NCBI RefSeq assembly: GCF_021545845.1
Contig: NZ_CP088924.1
Location: 1 to 64,000 of the forward strand
DNA length: 64,000 nt
DNA from: Rhodanobacter thiooxydans
GTDB lineage: Bacteria > Pseudomonadota > Gammaproteobacteria > Xanthomonadales > Rhodanobacteraceae
Direction: 5' to 3'
Below are positions 35,078 through 41,773 of the stretch, one piece after another. The notes under the pieces are model-generated. The model did not search any database and was not told the DNA's origin. It saw nothing but the letters and a program-made list of their open reading frames with translations. Positions within the stretch are counted from its first letter, which is position 1, and each line of letters begins with the position of its first letter. The translations under genes were made by a program, and so were the position numbers.

Positions 35078-35251
35078 ATGGTCATTTCGCAAGACAACGA
35101 GCGCCGCAATGGGCTTGCTCGACCGACGGCAGAGGAGCTGATCCGCCGCTCGGAAAAGAGCATCGAGCCGGGCGCGATCATGCGTTGGGCGCGACGCGCC
35201 GGGTTCATGGAGAACATCCGCGAATCCGTGCCTATGGCGCCTGCCGCATGA
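35078..35251 (+). CDS. Small soluble protein, 57 aa
   Basis: An ATG with GGAG 8 bases upstream opens a 57-residue frame ending in TGA, between a structured leader and a good terminator. The product is charged and helical (TAEELIRRSEKSI), with no membrane segment. Not recognised. The well-placed ribosome site and following terminator make it a likely real gene. Confidence 0.6.
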   Translation: MVISQDNERRNGLARPTAEELIRRSEKSIEPGAIMRWARRAGFMENIRESVPMAPAA

Positions 35252-35275
35252 CGCGAGGCGCAACGCTTGACCCCG

Positions 35276-35308
35276 ACACCCGGTAGGAGACCCCTGCCGG
35301 GTGTTTTT
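35276..35308 (+). terminator. Rho-independent terminator
   Basis: ACACCCGG (35276-35283) pairs with CCGGGTGT (35297-35304), followed by TTTT. It ends the 57-aa gene unit. Confidence 0.85.
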
Positions 35309-35361
35309 CCATGCGCGCAGCGTGCGCGACGGAGGAGCGGAGTTGTCGAATTCAAGTTTTC

Positions 35362-35375
35362 GTGGCGATCGCCAC
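35362..35375. promoter_or_regulatory. 14-bp perfect palindrome upstream of the second SSB-like gene
   Basis: GTGGCGATCGCCAC is perfectly palindromic and flanked by TTTTC and AAAAAA. The flanks are wrong for a terminator on either strand, so an operator is likelier. It lies in the 250-base gap after the terminator and about 130 bases before the ATG at 35502. Confidence 0.5.
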
Positions 35376-35501
35376 AAAAAAGGTCAGTGGGAGCCTTCAA
35401 TTCCCGCATCACCTTCTCATCGTCACCAGGGTTGTTCTACTGGGACGGCAGAGATCACCCGCTCTCCGCAAGGCGAGCCACCGACTGATTGGGAGTGGTC
35501 C

Positions 35502-36113
35502 ATGACCGCGATCAATGACACCAACACTCACACCCTTTCTGGAGTCCTGAAGGAGGATGCACAGTTCCAGGCGCCGTCTCCCGACGACGCCAACCCGACG
35601 GTCCGATGCCGCTTTCGCATCGGGTGCCGCAAGTCGTACCGCGCTGGTCGGGACATTCGATCCAGGGTGACCTGGTTCAACGTCAAGTTCAGCACTGCTG
35701 AAGGTGGGCTTGCCTACTTCCAGGAGAAACTGAAAAAGGGCGCCCGCGTCCTGATCGTCGGCGAGCAACTCGTCGACGAAGAGGACGGCCCCGCTGGTCG
35801 CCGCTATTGGCAGTTCATTCGTGCTCACACGGTGAATGTGCTGGTGGAGGCGCCCGTCGAGGAAGCCCAAGCCCAGGCTCCAGAGGAGCCCAAGGCGCAA
35901 GCCGCACCGCCCCCCGAACCGTCGCGTCAGCGACAGGCACCACCGGAACCACGTGCACCGGCCCCCCGGCCGCAGCACGCCAGCAAACCCATGCAGTTGC
36001 GCCCATCCCGTCCGTCGCGTGCCGATGGCAAGGATGACCAAGCAACCCGCAATCGGGCGAGCTGTATTCCGCATGACGGCTTCGAGACTCACTTCGAAGC
36101 GGTGGACTGGTAA
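35502..36113 (+). CDS. SSB-like OB-fold protein
   Basis: The 203-residue product starts with an OB-fold-like domain (about residues 8-110): S-G-V-L-K-E-D-A-Q-F, VTWFNVKFS, LKKGARVLIVGEQLVDEE and the closing RRYWQFIRAHTVNVL, in the same order as SSB strands. A Pro/Gln/Ala-rich linker follows, and the tail ends in FEAVDW instead of the canonical DDDIPF tip. It probably binds single-stranded DNA, parallel to the canonical SSB at 19257. GGGAG lies 6 bases upstream of the ATG. It opens a group with an unknown protein and an Fe-S nuclease, a grouping reminiscent of recombination modules. Confidence 0.65.
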   Translation: MTAINDTNTHTLSGVLKEDAQFQAPSPDDANPTVRCRFRIGCRKSYRAGRDIRSRVTWFNVKFSTAEGGLAYFQEKLKKGARVLIVGEQLVDEEDGPAGRRYWQFIRAHTVNVLVEAPVEEAQAQAPEEPKAQAAPPPEPSRQRQAPPEPRAPAPRPQHASKPMQLRPSRPSRADGKDDQATRNRASCIPHDGFETHFEAVDW

Positions 36114-36151
36114 GCCTTCAACCCCTAAGCCCTGTCCGGGCATTACACGCA

Positions 36152-36193
36152 GTCGAGCAAGGACACCAGGCACGCCTGGGCTCGACCGAGGAG
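36152..36193 (+). promoter_or_regulatory. Two-tier hairpin upstream of 36200
   Basis: GTCGAGC (36152-36158) pairs with GCTCGAC (36180-36186), enclosing CCAGGC (36166-36171) and GCCTGG (36174-36179). The Shine-Dalgarno GAGGAG follows at 36188-36193. The outer-plus-inner helix plan is like that of other leaders in this region. Confidence 0.55.
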
Positions 36194-36199
36194 ATCACC

Positions 36200-37108
36200 A
36201 TGCACATTACCCGTGGCCTGTTCGCAGGCATCACCCCCGCCGAAGGCGAGGTCCGTTCCATCTACGACCGCAGTGGCCAGCCCGTGCTCCGCGACGGCGT
36301 GCCGGTCCAATCCTTCGGCGTGCATCAGCGCACGCCGTACGTGTTGGAGAAGTTCTCTCCGCTCGAGGGCTACGCCATTGAAGTTGCTTCCGAGCCCGGC
36401 GGGTTCGACTTGCCCGATCCGGACACGATCGTGTCGGACGGAGCGGGCGGACAGCGGATGGCAGTTCAGCCGACGGTGAAGTTCACCGCGCGTCTGATCG
36501 ACCCCAACAACCGCACGCTGGCCACCGCCAGCTACCTGAAGGTTATCAACAGCCTCTCTTCTCATCAGGAGGGCGAGACGTTGGCCCGAGGGCGGCTGTA
36601 TGAGGCACTGGGTCTTCCCAGCGCTTCGCACGAGGTCGAGGCAGTGCTTCCGGCGTCACCGAAGGTGGCCGCCGTATCGGCGGTTCCCATCGGTCATGGC
36701 TCGGACAACCTGCCAACCAGGGCCAAGGAGGTTCAGGAGGCAGCAGAGGCCGGCGCGTCGGCTGAGGTCGCTGACGCGGATGAGGCAGCTCAGGCTCCGG
36801 CCACCGACGAGGCACCGGAGGAACCATCGGGCCAAGACAGCCCGAAGGCCCCCGCAGTGACGGCCACCACTGGCGTCACGGTCACACCAACGGTCGCGTC
36901 GCCGGCGGCGCCAGATGCCGATTCGGAACCGAGCCTCGTTGCTCGCAACGGAGATGCGCTGGCACCGGCACTCGTTCGTCAGGCCGTCGCCCGCGCTCGT
37001 AGCAAAGGCGTCACGCTACCGGCGCAGTTCGACTCGGCCGAGCACCTGCGGGTGACTTACCGCGAGCTCTGCACCCGCAAGACCACCCCAGCCACCGAGG
37101 AGGCATGA
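36200..37108 (+). CDS. Hypothetical protein, 302 aa, possible recombination accessory
   Basis: The N-terminal 150 residues form a folded domain with strand-rich character and an AVQPTVKFTARLID strand near 95; the middle (about 155-250) is Ala/Glu/Thr-rich and disordered; the last 45 residues are helical. GAGGAG precedes the ATG, and the stop overlaps the Fe-S nuclease start (ATGA). The order SSB-like protein, this protein, nuclease suggests a role in recombination, possibly single-strand annealing, but I see no Bet/RecT signature. Confidence 0.6.
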   Translation: MHITRGLFAGITPAEGEVRSIYDRSGQPVLRDGVPVQSFGVHQRTPYVLEKFSPLEGYAIEVASEPGGFDLPDPDTIVSDGAGGQRMAVQPTVKFTARLIDPNNRTLATASYLKVINSLSSHQEGETLARGRLYEALGLPSASHEVEAVLPASPKVAAVSAVPIGHGSDNLPTRAKEVQEAAEAGASAEVADADEAAQAPATDEAPEEPSGQDSPKAPAVTATTGVTVTPTVASPAAPDADSEPSLVARNGDALAPALVRQAVARARSKGVTLPAQFDSAEHLRVTYRELCTRKTTPATEEA

Positions 37109-38037
37109 GCATGTCAGCAGCCACTGCGCAGCAGGCATCCGTGACCACCCTCCCGGTGGCCGAGGATGTGGTGTACCTGTCGCACTCCTCCAGCACCATG
37201 ATGGAGAAGTGCGCGGCAGCCTACGCCTATCGATACCGTGACCGCCTGCAATCGCAGGCGGAATCGGTCAACTTGGGCTTTGGCAAGGCCTTCGACGAAG
37301 CCGTATCCGCCTTTCTTGTGGGGGATGTGTACGGCCATGACGTCGATGCGGTGACGGTCTTCAACGAGACCTACACCGCCTGGGCCTCCCAGCGTGTCGT
37401 CGAGATGAGCACGGTCTGGAAAAGTCAGGAAGCCATCATCGAGACGGGGCAGTTGTTGATCGAACGCTTCGTCGCGTGGTGGAAGGAGTCGGGCTACAGC
37501 ATCATGCTCGACCTGGCTGGCAAGCCGATCATTCAGCGCGAGCTGCGTGTGAGGCTTCCGAGGAACGTGATCTACACCGCGATCCTCGACCTGATGGTCA
37601 TGACGCCGGAAGGGCACGTTGGGATCCTGGACGTGAAGACGCCCAGTACCAACTGCCCGGATGGCTTTGCGGAACTCTCCGGGCAGCTGACGGGCCAGCA
37701 ACTGGTCGTCGAAGCGCACGCTGGAGAGCTCGGGATCGAACGCGTCGAGAAGCTAGGGTTCTTGAATGCGATCAAGCGTCCCGTGCCGACCACGAAGCGT
37801 GGCGAGGGCCCTGTCATTGCCCCCGTTCACCTGGTGACCGCTCGCACACCGGCGCATATCGAGGAGTACATCCAGTCACGCCTGTGGATCGCTGACGACA
37901 TCCGTCGTAAGCGCTTCGCCAAGCGCAGCCTGGACGCGTACAACTCACCGTGCACCCTGTGCGAGTTCCGCCAGCACTGCATGACCGGAAGCCGGGAAGG
38001 CCTCATCGTCCGGCCGCCGCGTCAGCGCAGGCCGTAA
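37105..38037 (+). CDS. PD-(D/E)XK nuclease with Fe-S cluster motif
   Basis: The 310-residue product has a RecB-type nuclease core: an Asp near residue 160 in YTAILDLMV, then ILDVKTPS near 175 (the D-x-K of the motif). A cysteine at about 36 (EKCAAAY) and a C-terminal CTLCEFRQHC near 283-292 give the C-x(n)-CxxC-x5-C pattern that holds a 4Fe-4S cluster in AddB, Cas4 and Dna2. Such enzymes degrade or trim DNA ends. There are no cas genes. It is coupled to the 36200 gene by ATGA overlap; a recombination or repair exonuclease role is most likely. Confidence 0.8.
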   Translation: MSMSAATAQQASVTTLPVAEDVVYLSHSSSTMMEKCAAAYAYRYRDRLQSQAESVNLGFGKAFDEAVSAFLVGDVYGHDVDAVTVFNETYTAWASQRVVEMSTVWKSQEAIIETGQLLIERFVAWWKESGYSIMLDLAGKPIIQRELRVRLPRNVIYTAILDLMVMTPEGHVGILDVKTPSTNCPDGFAELSGQLTGQQLVVEAHAGELGIERVEKLGFLNAIKRPVPTTKRGEGPVIAPVHLVTARTPAHIEEYIQSRLWIADDIRRKRFAKRSLDAYNSPCTLCEFRQHCMTGSREGLIVRPPRQRRP

Positions 38038-38040
38038 CCA

Positions 38041-38112
38041 CCACCACCGGACGCCGGCCCTCACGGGCCGCCGCCTGGACCAACCTCGCCACTCTTTTGG
38101 AGTGGCCTTTTT
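38041..38112 (+). terminator. CACC run, hairpin and Rho-independent terminator
   Basis: CCACCACC (38041-38048) is followed by GGCCC/GGGCC (38056-38060, 38065-38069). Then GCCACTC (38088-38094) pairs with GAGTGGC (38100-38106) before a CTTTTT run. The terminator lies 50 bases upstream of the next ATG, so it could also attenuate transcription of that gene. Confidence 0.8.
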
Positions 38113-38162
38113 CGAGCGCACCATGGCGGTGTGCTGGAAGCAGGTCATTCACGAGGCCCACC

Positions 38163-39506
38163 ATGACCGTTCTCAATGTCTATGATCGCCACGCCGTTCT
38201 GCGCCCCCTGCAGGGCGCGGTCACGGCTGCCCTCGTTCGCTGCTTCGGTAACGACCCGCACCCGACGGATGCTGACAAGCAGGCGGCCACGAAAGCGCTG
38301 ATGGACCTTCGCGATCATCAGCACTGGCTGGCGTGTGGTTGCGTCGGTCCTGAGGTCGATCCGCCGCCGCTGATGGCGCCGCGCCTGCGAGAGGGGCAAG
38401 TTCACGTGTGGCGCCATGGCGAGACGCCCCACGCCGCCGTATGCCCGTTCTGGGTCGAGCCGGGACAGGGGCATGGCCAGGCCGATGGTTCCAGTCCCAG
38501 TGCGGTGGCCAGCGCCGCCACCGGATCCTGGCTTCTCCTACGCAAGCCGGCGAGCGACGTGTCGACACCAGGTGGCGGAGCTGCGCAAGAGACTCCGCGC
38601 AAATCATCCGACGGCGTTCCGGCGATCGCCCGCCTGTTGTTCACCGCGCTGATAGAGGCCGACTACACCTCCGTGTCGCCGGACGACATCATCACGAAGC
38701 GTGGTCAGCCAGCGCGCAGCCAGCATCAGGACGCCTACGCAGGTCTGGATGTTCTTCGAGCGCGCGAAATCGCCCCGGGTCTGCGCTTTCGCGATGTCGG
38801 CTGCACCTACCTGCCGGCCGTGCCGACGCTGCTGCAGAAGATGCCCGACCTTGAGCCGAAGTTTCCGGGCAATCTGCGGCCTCAGGGCCTCTTCGTCGGT
38901 ATCGTCCACGAGGTGACCAAGGTGTCCGCCTCGGAGGGAGCGTTGATATGGAGGGGCGGCGCGGAGGGTCGTGCGCGCAGCGTCAGCGTGCGCGGAAGCG
39001 TGAAGCTCCCAGGACATACGACCGGTCAGCAAGGGCCGTACTGGGCGATCGCCCAGGTGGCCAAGCCGAAGGGTGAGAGCCGCTACGTCGTCGTCAACGC
39101 ATACGCGCATCCGTGCCTGAGCAAGTCCGTCCTCCTCCCGGTCGACAGCGCGCTCGAGCGCGAGACCGCCGAGCTGCTCCTGGCCCAGATGACCTACTGG
39201 GAGAGAGAGAAGGCAAAAGGGGGCTTCGGCGTGAAGGTGCAGCTGGAGAAACCGCTGTTCCCTGAGCAGCTACCTGACGGCACGGTGTGCCACCCAGACT
39301 TCGTCCTGTGGCTCCCAAACCGACAGCGCATTCTCGTCGAGACGATGGGCATGACGAACGATCCGGAATACATCGCTTCGAAGGCGCGCACCCACCCACG
39401 CATGCGCCAGCTGCCCGGCGTGGTTGCCCTGGTAGAGCATCACCCTGGCGACGATGCTGCGAAGCTCCAGCGCATGCTCACGGCCATCGTCGCGCGCAGC
39501 ATCTAA
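38163..39506 (+). CDS. Hypothetical protein, 447 aa, nuclease-like C-terminus
   Basis: ATG 38163 is chosen for GAGG upstream. The N-terminal 110 residues contain a Cys/His set (L-A-C-G-C, then H and C-P-F-W) and a region of low complexity, reminiscent of DUF1173 proteins. The C-terminal domain (about 330-447) contains HPDFVLWLPN and, after it, ILVETMGMTND, a pattern similar to PD-(D/E)XK folds (P-D then E-x-x, Lys nearby in ASKARTH). Not confidently assigned. It is flanked by a terminator and the next gene's promoter, so it is probably monocistronic. Confidence 0.6.
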   Translation: MTVLNVYDRHAVLRPLQGAVTAALVRCFGNDPHPTDADKQAATKALMDLRDHQHWLACGCVGPEVDPPPLMAPRLREGQVHVWRHGETPHAAVCPFWVEPGQGHGQADGSSPSAVASAATGSWLLLRKPASDVSTPGGGAAQETPRKSSDGVPAIARLLFTALIEADYTSVSPDDIITKRGQPARSQHQDAYAGLDVLRAREIAPGLRFRDVGCTYLPAVPTLLQKMPDLEPKFPGNLRPQGLFVGIVHEVTKVSASEGALIWRGGAEGRARSVSVRGSVKLPGHTTGQQGPYWAIAQVAKPKGESRYVVVNAYAHPCLSKSVLLPVDSALERETAELLLAQMTYWEREKAKGGFGVKVQLEKPLFPEQLPDGTVCHPDFVLWLPNRQRILVETMGMTNDPEYIASKARTHPRMRQLPGVVALVEHHPGDDAAKLQRMLTAIVARSI

Positions 39507-39511
39507 TCTCG

Positions 39512-39540
39512 TTGACAGCCCTCTCATGAGTCGTTAGCGT
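39512..39540 (+). promoter_or_regulatory. Promoter upstream of 39764
   Basis: TTGACA (39512-39517) and TAGCGT (39535-39540) are separated by 17 bases, a good sigma-70 layout with a perfect -35 and a weak -10. It would start a transcript with a leader of about 215 bases carrying kissing-loop copy B. Confidence 0.55.
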
Positions 39541-39696
39541 TAAGACCGATTTCTGAGCGACGCTTCTGCGTCCTCTGGTGACGAGGCCCACCTCACGGCC
39601 GAACCTGTCCTTCGAGACAGCTACCCCGCAACATCCTCCCTTTCTGCCTCGGCGTCCTGTCGCGGCAATCGCATCCATCGCTTCGGCGGGATTTCT

Positions 39697-39763
39697 CTCC
39701 CCGCCGTGCCTCGGGGAGCTTCCATCTTTCGACCTGGTCGGCACACCGGGATGGAGTTTCCAC
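39697..39763 (+). promoter_or_regulatory. Kissing-loop leader, copy B
   Basis: Hairpin 1 pairs CTCCCC (39697-39702) with GGGGAG (39713-39718) around GCCGTGCCTC. Hairpin 2 pairs CCTGG (39733-39737) with CCGGG (39746-39750; one T-G pair) around TCGGCACA. Loop bases GTGCC and GGCAC are complementary. GGAG at 39753-39756 precedes ATG 39764. Confidence 0.75.
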
Positions 39764-40282
39764 ATGAGCAGCACTGATCAATGGGTGCGTGACAATAAGA
39801 ACGTCCAGCTCGCTTCCTTCGGGCCGCGAAAGCTGGTCGGCAACAGCAAACAGTCGCACGTCGAACCTTGTTCACCCGGTGAGGCCCAGTTCTGGGGCGT
39901 GTATCGGTGTGATGACCAAGGACACCCCGTATGCGTCGGCGACGCACACGACGGTGATTCGGCCCGTGAACTGGCCACCTGGGTCGGCAAGGGCAGCATC
40001 GATCCGCTGACCATTGCGTACATCGCCAAGGGCGCTGGTACGTACATGGCACGGCTCATGTCCTATATCGGGTCGGAGTTGGATGTCATCGCAGAAGTCC
40101 TCGAATGGGCCGCCGCGGTCGACTTCGCTTCGCACGGTGTCGAGCTGACTGCTTGCTTCGCCTACGAGGTCGCCGAGCCATTTGGCCGGTGGGCCGCGGC
40201 TCGCGTTGTGACCATGGGCACCATCGACCCCGATCACGCGCTCGAGCACATCGGCGCACTCGTCCAATCAGCGAGTCGCTGA
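39764..40282 (+). CDS. Hypothetical protein, 172 aa
   Basis: Not recognised. A soluble acidic protein with a beta-rich N-terminal half (FGPRKLVG, FWGVYRCDDQG) and a helical C-terminal half. No signal or membrane segment. Translation starts at an ATG with GGAG 8 bases upstream, immediately after kissing-loop copy B. Confidence 0.65.
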   Translation: MSSTDQWVRDNKNVQLASFGPRKLVGNSKQSHVEPCSPGEAQFWGVYRCDDQGHPVCVGDAHDGDSARELATWVGKGSIDPLTIAYIAKGAGTYMARLMSYIGSELDVIAEVLEWAAAVDFASHGVELTACFAYEVAEPFGRWAAARVVTMGTIDPDHALEHIGALVQSASR

Positions 40283-40317
40283 CCCTTACCTTCGCTTTTC
40301 ACCACTTTGCCAGCCGG

Positions 40318-40348
40318 GCAGACCTTGCCCGCGCGGGCATGCGTCTGC
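40318..40348 (+). promoter_or_regulatory. Nested hairpin upstream of kissing-loop copy C
   Basis: GCAGAC (40318-40323) pairs with GTCTGC (40343-40348), enclosing a TGCCCGCGCGGGCA palindrome (40326-40339). No T-run follows. Confidence 0.45.
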
Positions 40349-40364
40349 ACCGGCGGGTTTCAAC

Positions 40365-40430
40365 CTCCCCGCGGTGCCACGGGGAGCATCCATTTTCTAC
40401 TCGGTCGGCACGCCGAGATTGGAGCTACCC
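40365..40430 (+). promoter_or_regulatory. Kissing-loop leader, copy C
   Basis: Hairpin 1 pairs CTCCCC (40365-40370) with GGGGAG (40381-40386) around GCGGTGCCAC. Hairpin 2 pairs CTCGG (40400-40404) with CCGAG (40413-40417) around TCGGCACG. GTGCC and GGCAC in the loops are complementary. GGAG (40421-40424) precedes ATG 40431. Confidence 0.75.
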
Positions 40431-40652
40431 ATGACCACCGACTTCGACATCGCGTCCTTCTCCGAGCTGGATAACGACGAACTGTTGCAGCGACATGCCG
40501 CCCTCGACGAGGTGCTGCAGGTTCTGCGCGGTGAGACGACAGCAGTGAAGGCCCAGTCGTACTTCGAGGCCGCTGAGGGCGAAATCCTCACGCGCGCCAT
40601 GAGCGGCAAGCTTCGCTTCGCACGAAACCCATCCCGCCGCGCCGCGGGTTGA
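40431..40652 (+). CDS. Hypothetical protein, 73 aa
   Basis: A small acidic helical protein (E-L-D-N-D-E-L-L-Q-R, later TAVKAQSYFEAAE) with a basic C-terminus. Not recognised. Its start follows kissing-loop copy C and a GGAG site. Confidence 0.6.
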   Translation: MTTDFDIASFSELDNDELLQRHAALDEVLQVLRGETTAVKAQSYFEAAEGEILTRAMSGKLRFARNPSRRAAG

Positions 40653-40656
40653 ACGA

Positions 40657-40717
40657 CCACCACCACCCTCGCGGGTCACTCCCGCAGGGGAGTGATCCGT
40701 CTTCAAAGGACAACCCT
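40657..40717 (+). promoter_or_regulatory. CACC run and 8-bp hairpin upstream of 40718
   Basis: CCACCACCACC (40657-40667) is followed by TCACTCCC (40676-40683) and GGGAGTGA (40688-40695), a perfect 8-bp stem. AAAGGA is the Shine-Dalgarno. This leader shares the CACC run and inner hairpin with others but lacks the outer helix. Confidence 0.5.
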
Positions 40718-40999
40718 ATGAGTTACGAACGCAAGCCACGGCAGAGCGAGCTGTGGGACGACCTTGCCGTCACCAAGAAGATGGCCGAAGCCATGATGCT
40801 CGTGATCTTCGGCGACGTGCCGGACATCAAGCGCGGCCTGGCCATCCTGGTCGACGTTGTCAGAAGTGACATCCGGATCGCGCGACGCGTGATGGCGATC
40901 ATGGAGGCCACGCCGAAGATCATGGCCGAGTGCCCTGAGCTTTACGACGAGTGCCGGGTGCAGGTAGCGCCGTTGCTAACAACGGCCCGCAAGCACTGA
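40718..40999 (+). CDS. Hypothetical protein, 93 aa
   Basis: A helical soluble protein with alternating hydrophobic positions (M-A-E-A-M-M-L-V-I-F, then GLAILVDVVRSD). AAAGGA lies 7 bases upstream of the ATG. Not recognised. Its 3' end overlaps the convergent minus-strand small gene by 24 bases. Confidence 0.6.
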   Translation: MSYERKPRQSELWDDLAVTKKMAEAMMLVIFGDVPDIKRGLAILVDVVRSDIRIARRVMAIMEATPKIMAECPELYDECRVQVAPLLTTARKH

Positions 41000-41227
41000 A
41001 GCGTTGGCTTCATCGGCGAGCTGCAAAAGAAGCCCCAGCACGATGAAGTGATCGGGCCGGCTATCCGGCGTCAATGCCGATCGAGCCTCTTCGACCAGCT
41101 GAGCCAAATCAGGTGCGGAGAGCACCGACGGGACGTCCGGTCGCACGAATGCACCGAACAGTTCTCGCTCGGCGGCATCCAGTTCCAGCAACCCATCATC
41201 ACGTCGATTCAAAAGGCAGGCCTCCAT
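40976..41227 (-). CDS. Possible minus-strand small protein, 83 aa
   Basis: In this otherwise empty stretch the minus strand encodes an 83-residue acidic, leucine-rich frame (ELDAAERELFGAF, later LGLLLQLADEA) whose composition is more protein-like than the Arg/Ser-rich plus-strand frames. The Shine-Dalgarno is weak. If real it is the only leftward gene in the 34-64 kb series and its mRNA would overlap the end of the 40718 gene. Confidence 0.4.
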   Translation of the reverse strand: MEACLLNRRDDGLLELDAAERELFGAFVRPDVPSVLSAPDLAQLVEEARSALTPDSRPDHFIVLGLLLQLADEANASVLAGRC

Positions 41228-41310
41228 GCGGGGCGCCAAGCCTAGCGATGCGGCGCGCACCCAGCAACCCAATACTGCCGCGCAACGCGGCTGTCCACTG
41301 AGGACTCACC

Positions 41311-41589
41311 ATGACCCACCACCACGATATGTGGCAACCGACGGCAGACCAGCTCTGGGAGGTGAAGACCACCACCCGGCACCTGACCGATGACCACCGT
41401 CCGCACGGCCTCTACATGGCGGTTGTCGCGCGCGAGAAAGGCACCCCCGGGTTCGCCCCCGCCTTCGTCCACGGCCCCTATGCGGACGCGGACACGGCGC
41501 TCGCGGCGGCACCTGCGGCGATCAACGCGTGGATGACCTATTACGCGAAGGTCAGCCAGATTCCCGAGCCGGAACCGGTCACGGAATAA
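41311..41589 (+). CDS. Hypothetical protein, 92 aa
   Basis: GAGG lies 8 bases before the ATG. A soluble protein with a His-rich start (MTHHHD) and a Y-M-A-V-V-A-R-E strand, ending in a Pro/Glu tail. Not recognised. It is followed by a terminator-like hairpin. Confidence 0.6.
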   Translation: MTHHHDMWQPTADQLWEVKTTTRHLTDDHRPHGLYMAVVAREKGTPGFAPAFVHGPYADADTALAAAPAAINAWMTYYAKVSQIPEPEPVTE

Positions 41590-41595
41590 CCCAGC

Positions 41596-41650
41596 ACCTC
41601 TCCCAATCGGGAGAGGTCTTTCCCATGCAGCCTCGTGCATAGGAAAGACC
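41596..41650 (+). terminator. Terminator-like hairpin overlapping a longer alternative hairpin
   Basis: ACCTCTCCC (41596-41604) pairs with GGGAGAGGT (41609-41617), followed by CTTT. Alternatively GGTCTTTCC (41615-41623) pairs with GGAAAGACC (41642-41650), extended inside by ATGCA/TGCAT. The two share GGT at 41615-41617, so only one can form: a terminator/antiterminator-like layout. Confidence 0.6.
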
Positions 41651-41655
41651 TTTCC

Positions 41656-41698
41656 ACCTGCCTGGCAGGTTGAAGCTACGCCGAAGCTCACAGTCGGC
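41656..41698 (+). promoter_or_regulatory. Hairpin-pseudoknot RNA element, copy D
   Basis: A 6-bp hairpin ACCTGC-CTG-GCAGGT (41656-41670) is followed by an H-type pseudoknot: helix 1 AGCT (41674-41677) with AGCT (41685-41688); helix 2 GCCGA (41680-41684) with TCGGC (41694-41698). The spacer is CACAG. Copies E and F keep the pairing with other bases. Confidence 0.75.
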
Positions 41699-41700
41699 AC

Positions 41701-41766
41701 CCACCACCACCGCCCACGGGCCTCCTGCCCGCCGGGCAGCGAGTCCGCCGGGCGTTCACCCCGAGG
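41701..41766 (+). promoter_or_regulatory. CACC run with two-tier helix upstream of 41774
   Basis: After CCACCACCAC, the outer helix pairs CGCCC (41711-41715) with GGGCG (41750-41754) and CGGGC (41717-41721) with GTCCG (41743-41747). The inner helix pairs CTGCCC (41725-41730) with GGGCAG (41734-41739). Alternatively CGGG (41749-41752) can pair with CCCG (41760-41763), reaching into the GAGG ribosome site. Confidence 0.6.
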
Positions 41767-41773
41767 AATCGTC

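Noticed and set aside
35362-35375. Bidirectional terminator
   Set aside because: The palindrome is followed by A on the + strand and the reverse reading is followed by A as well, so neither direction has the required T-run.
36200-37108. Bet/RecT annealase call for the 302-aa protein
   Set aside because: Gene order suggests it, but no RecT/Bet or Rad52-type signature can be seen.
38163-39506. Firm assignment of the 447-aa protein to DUF1173
   Set aside because: The Cys/His N-terminus is suggestive, but the rest does not match from memory well enough to name the family.
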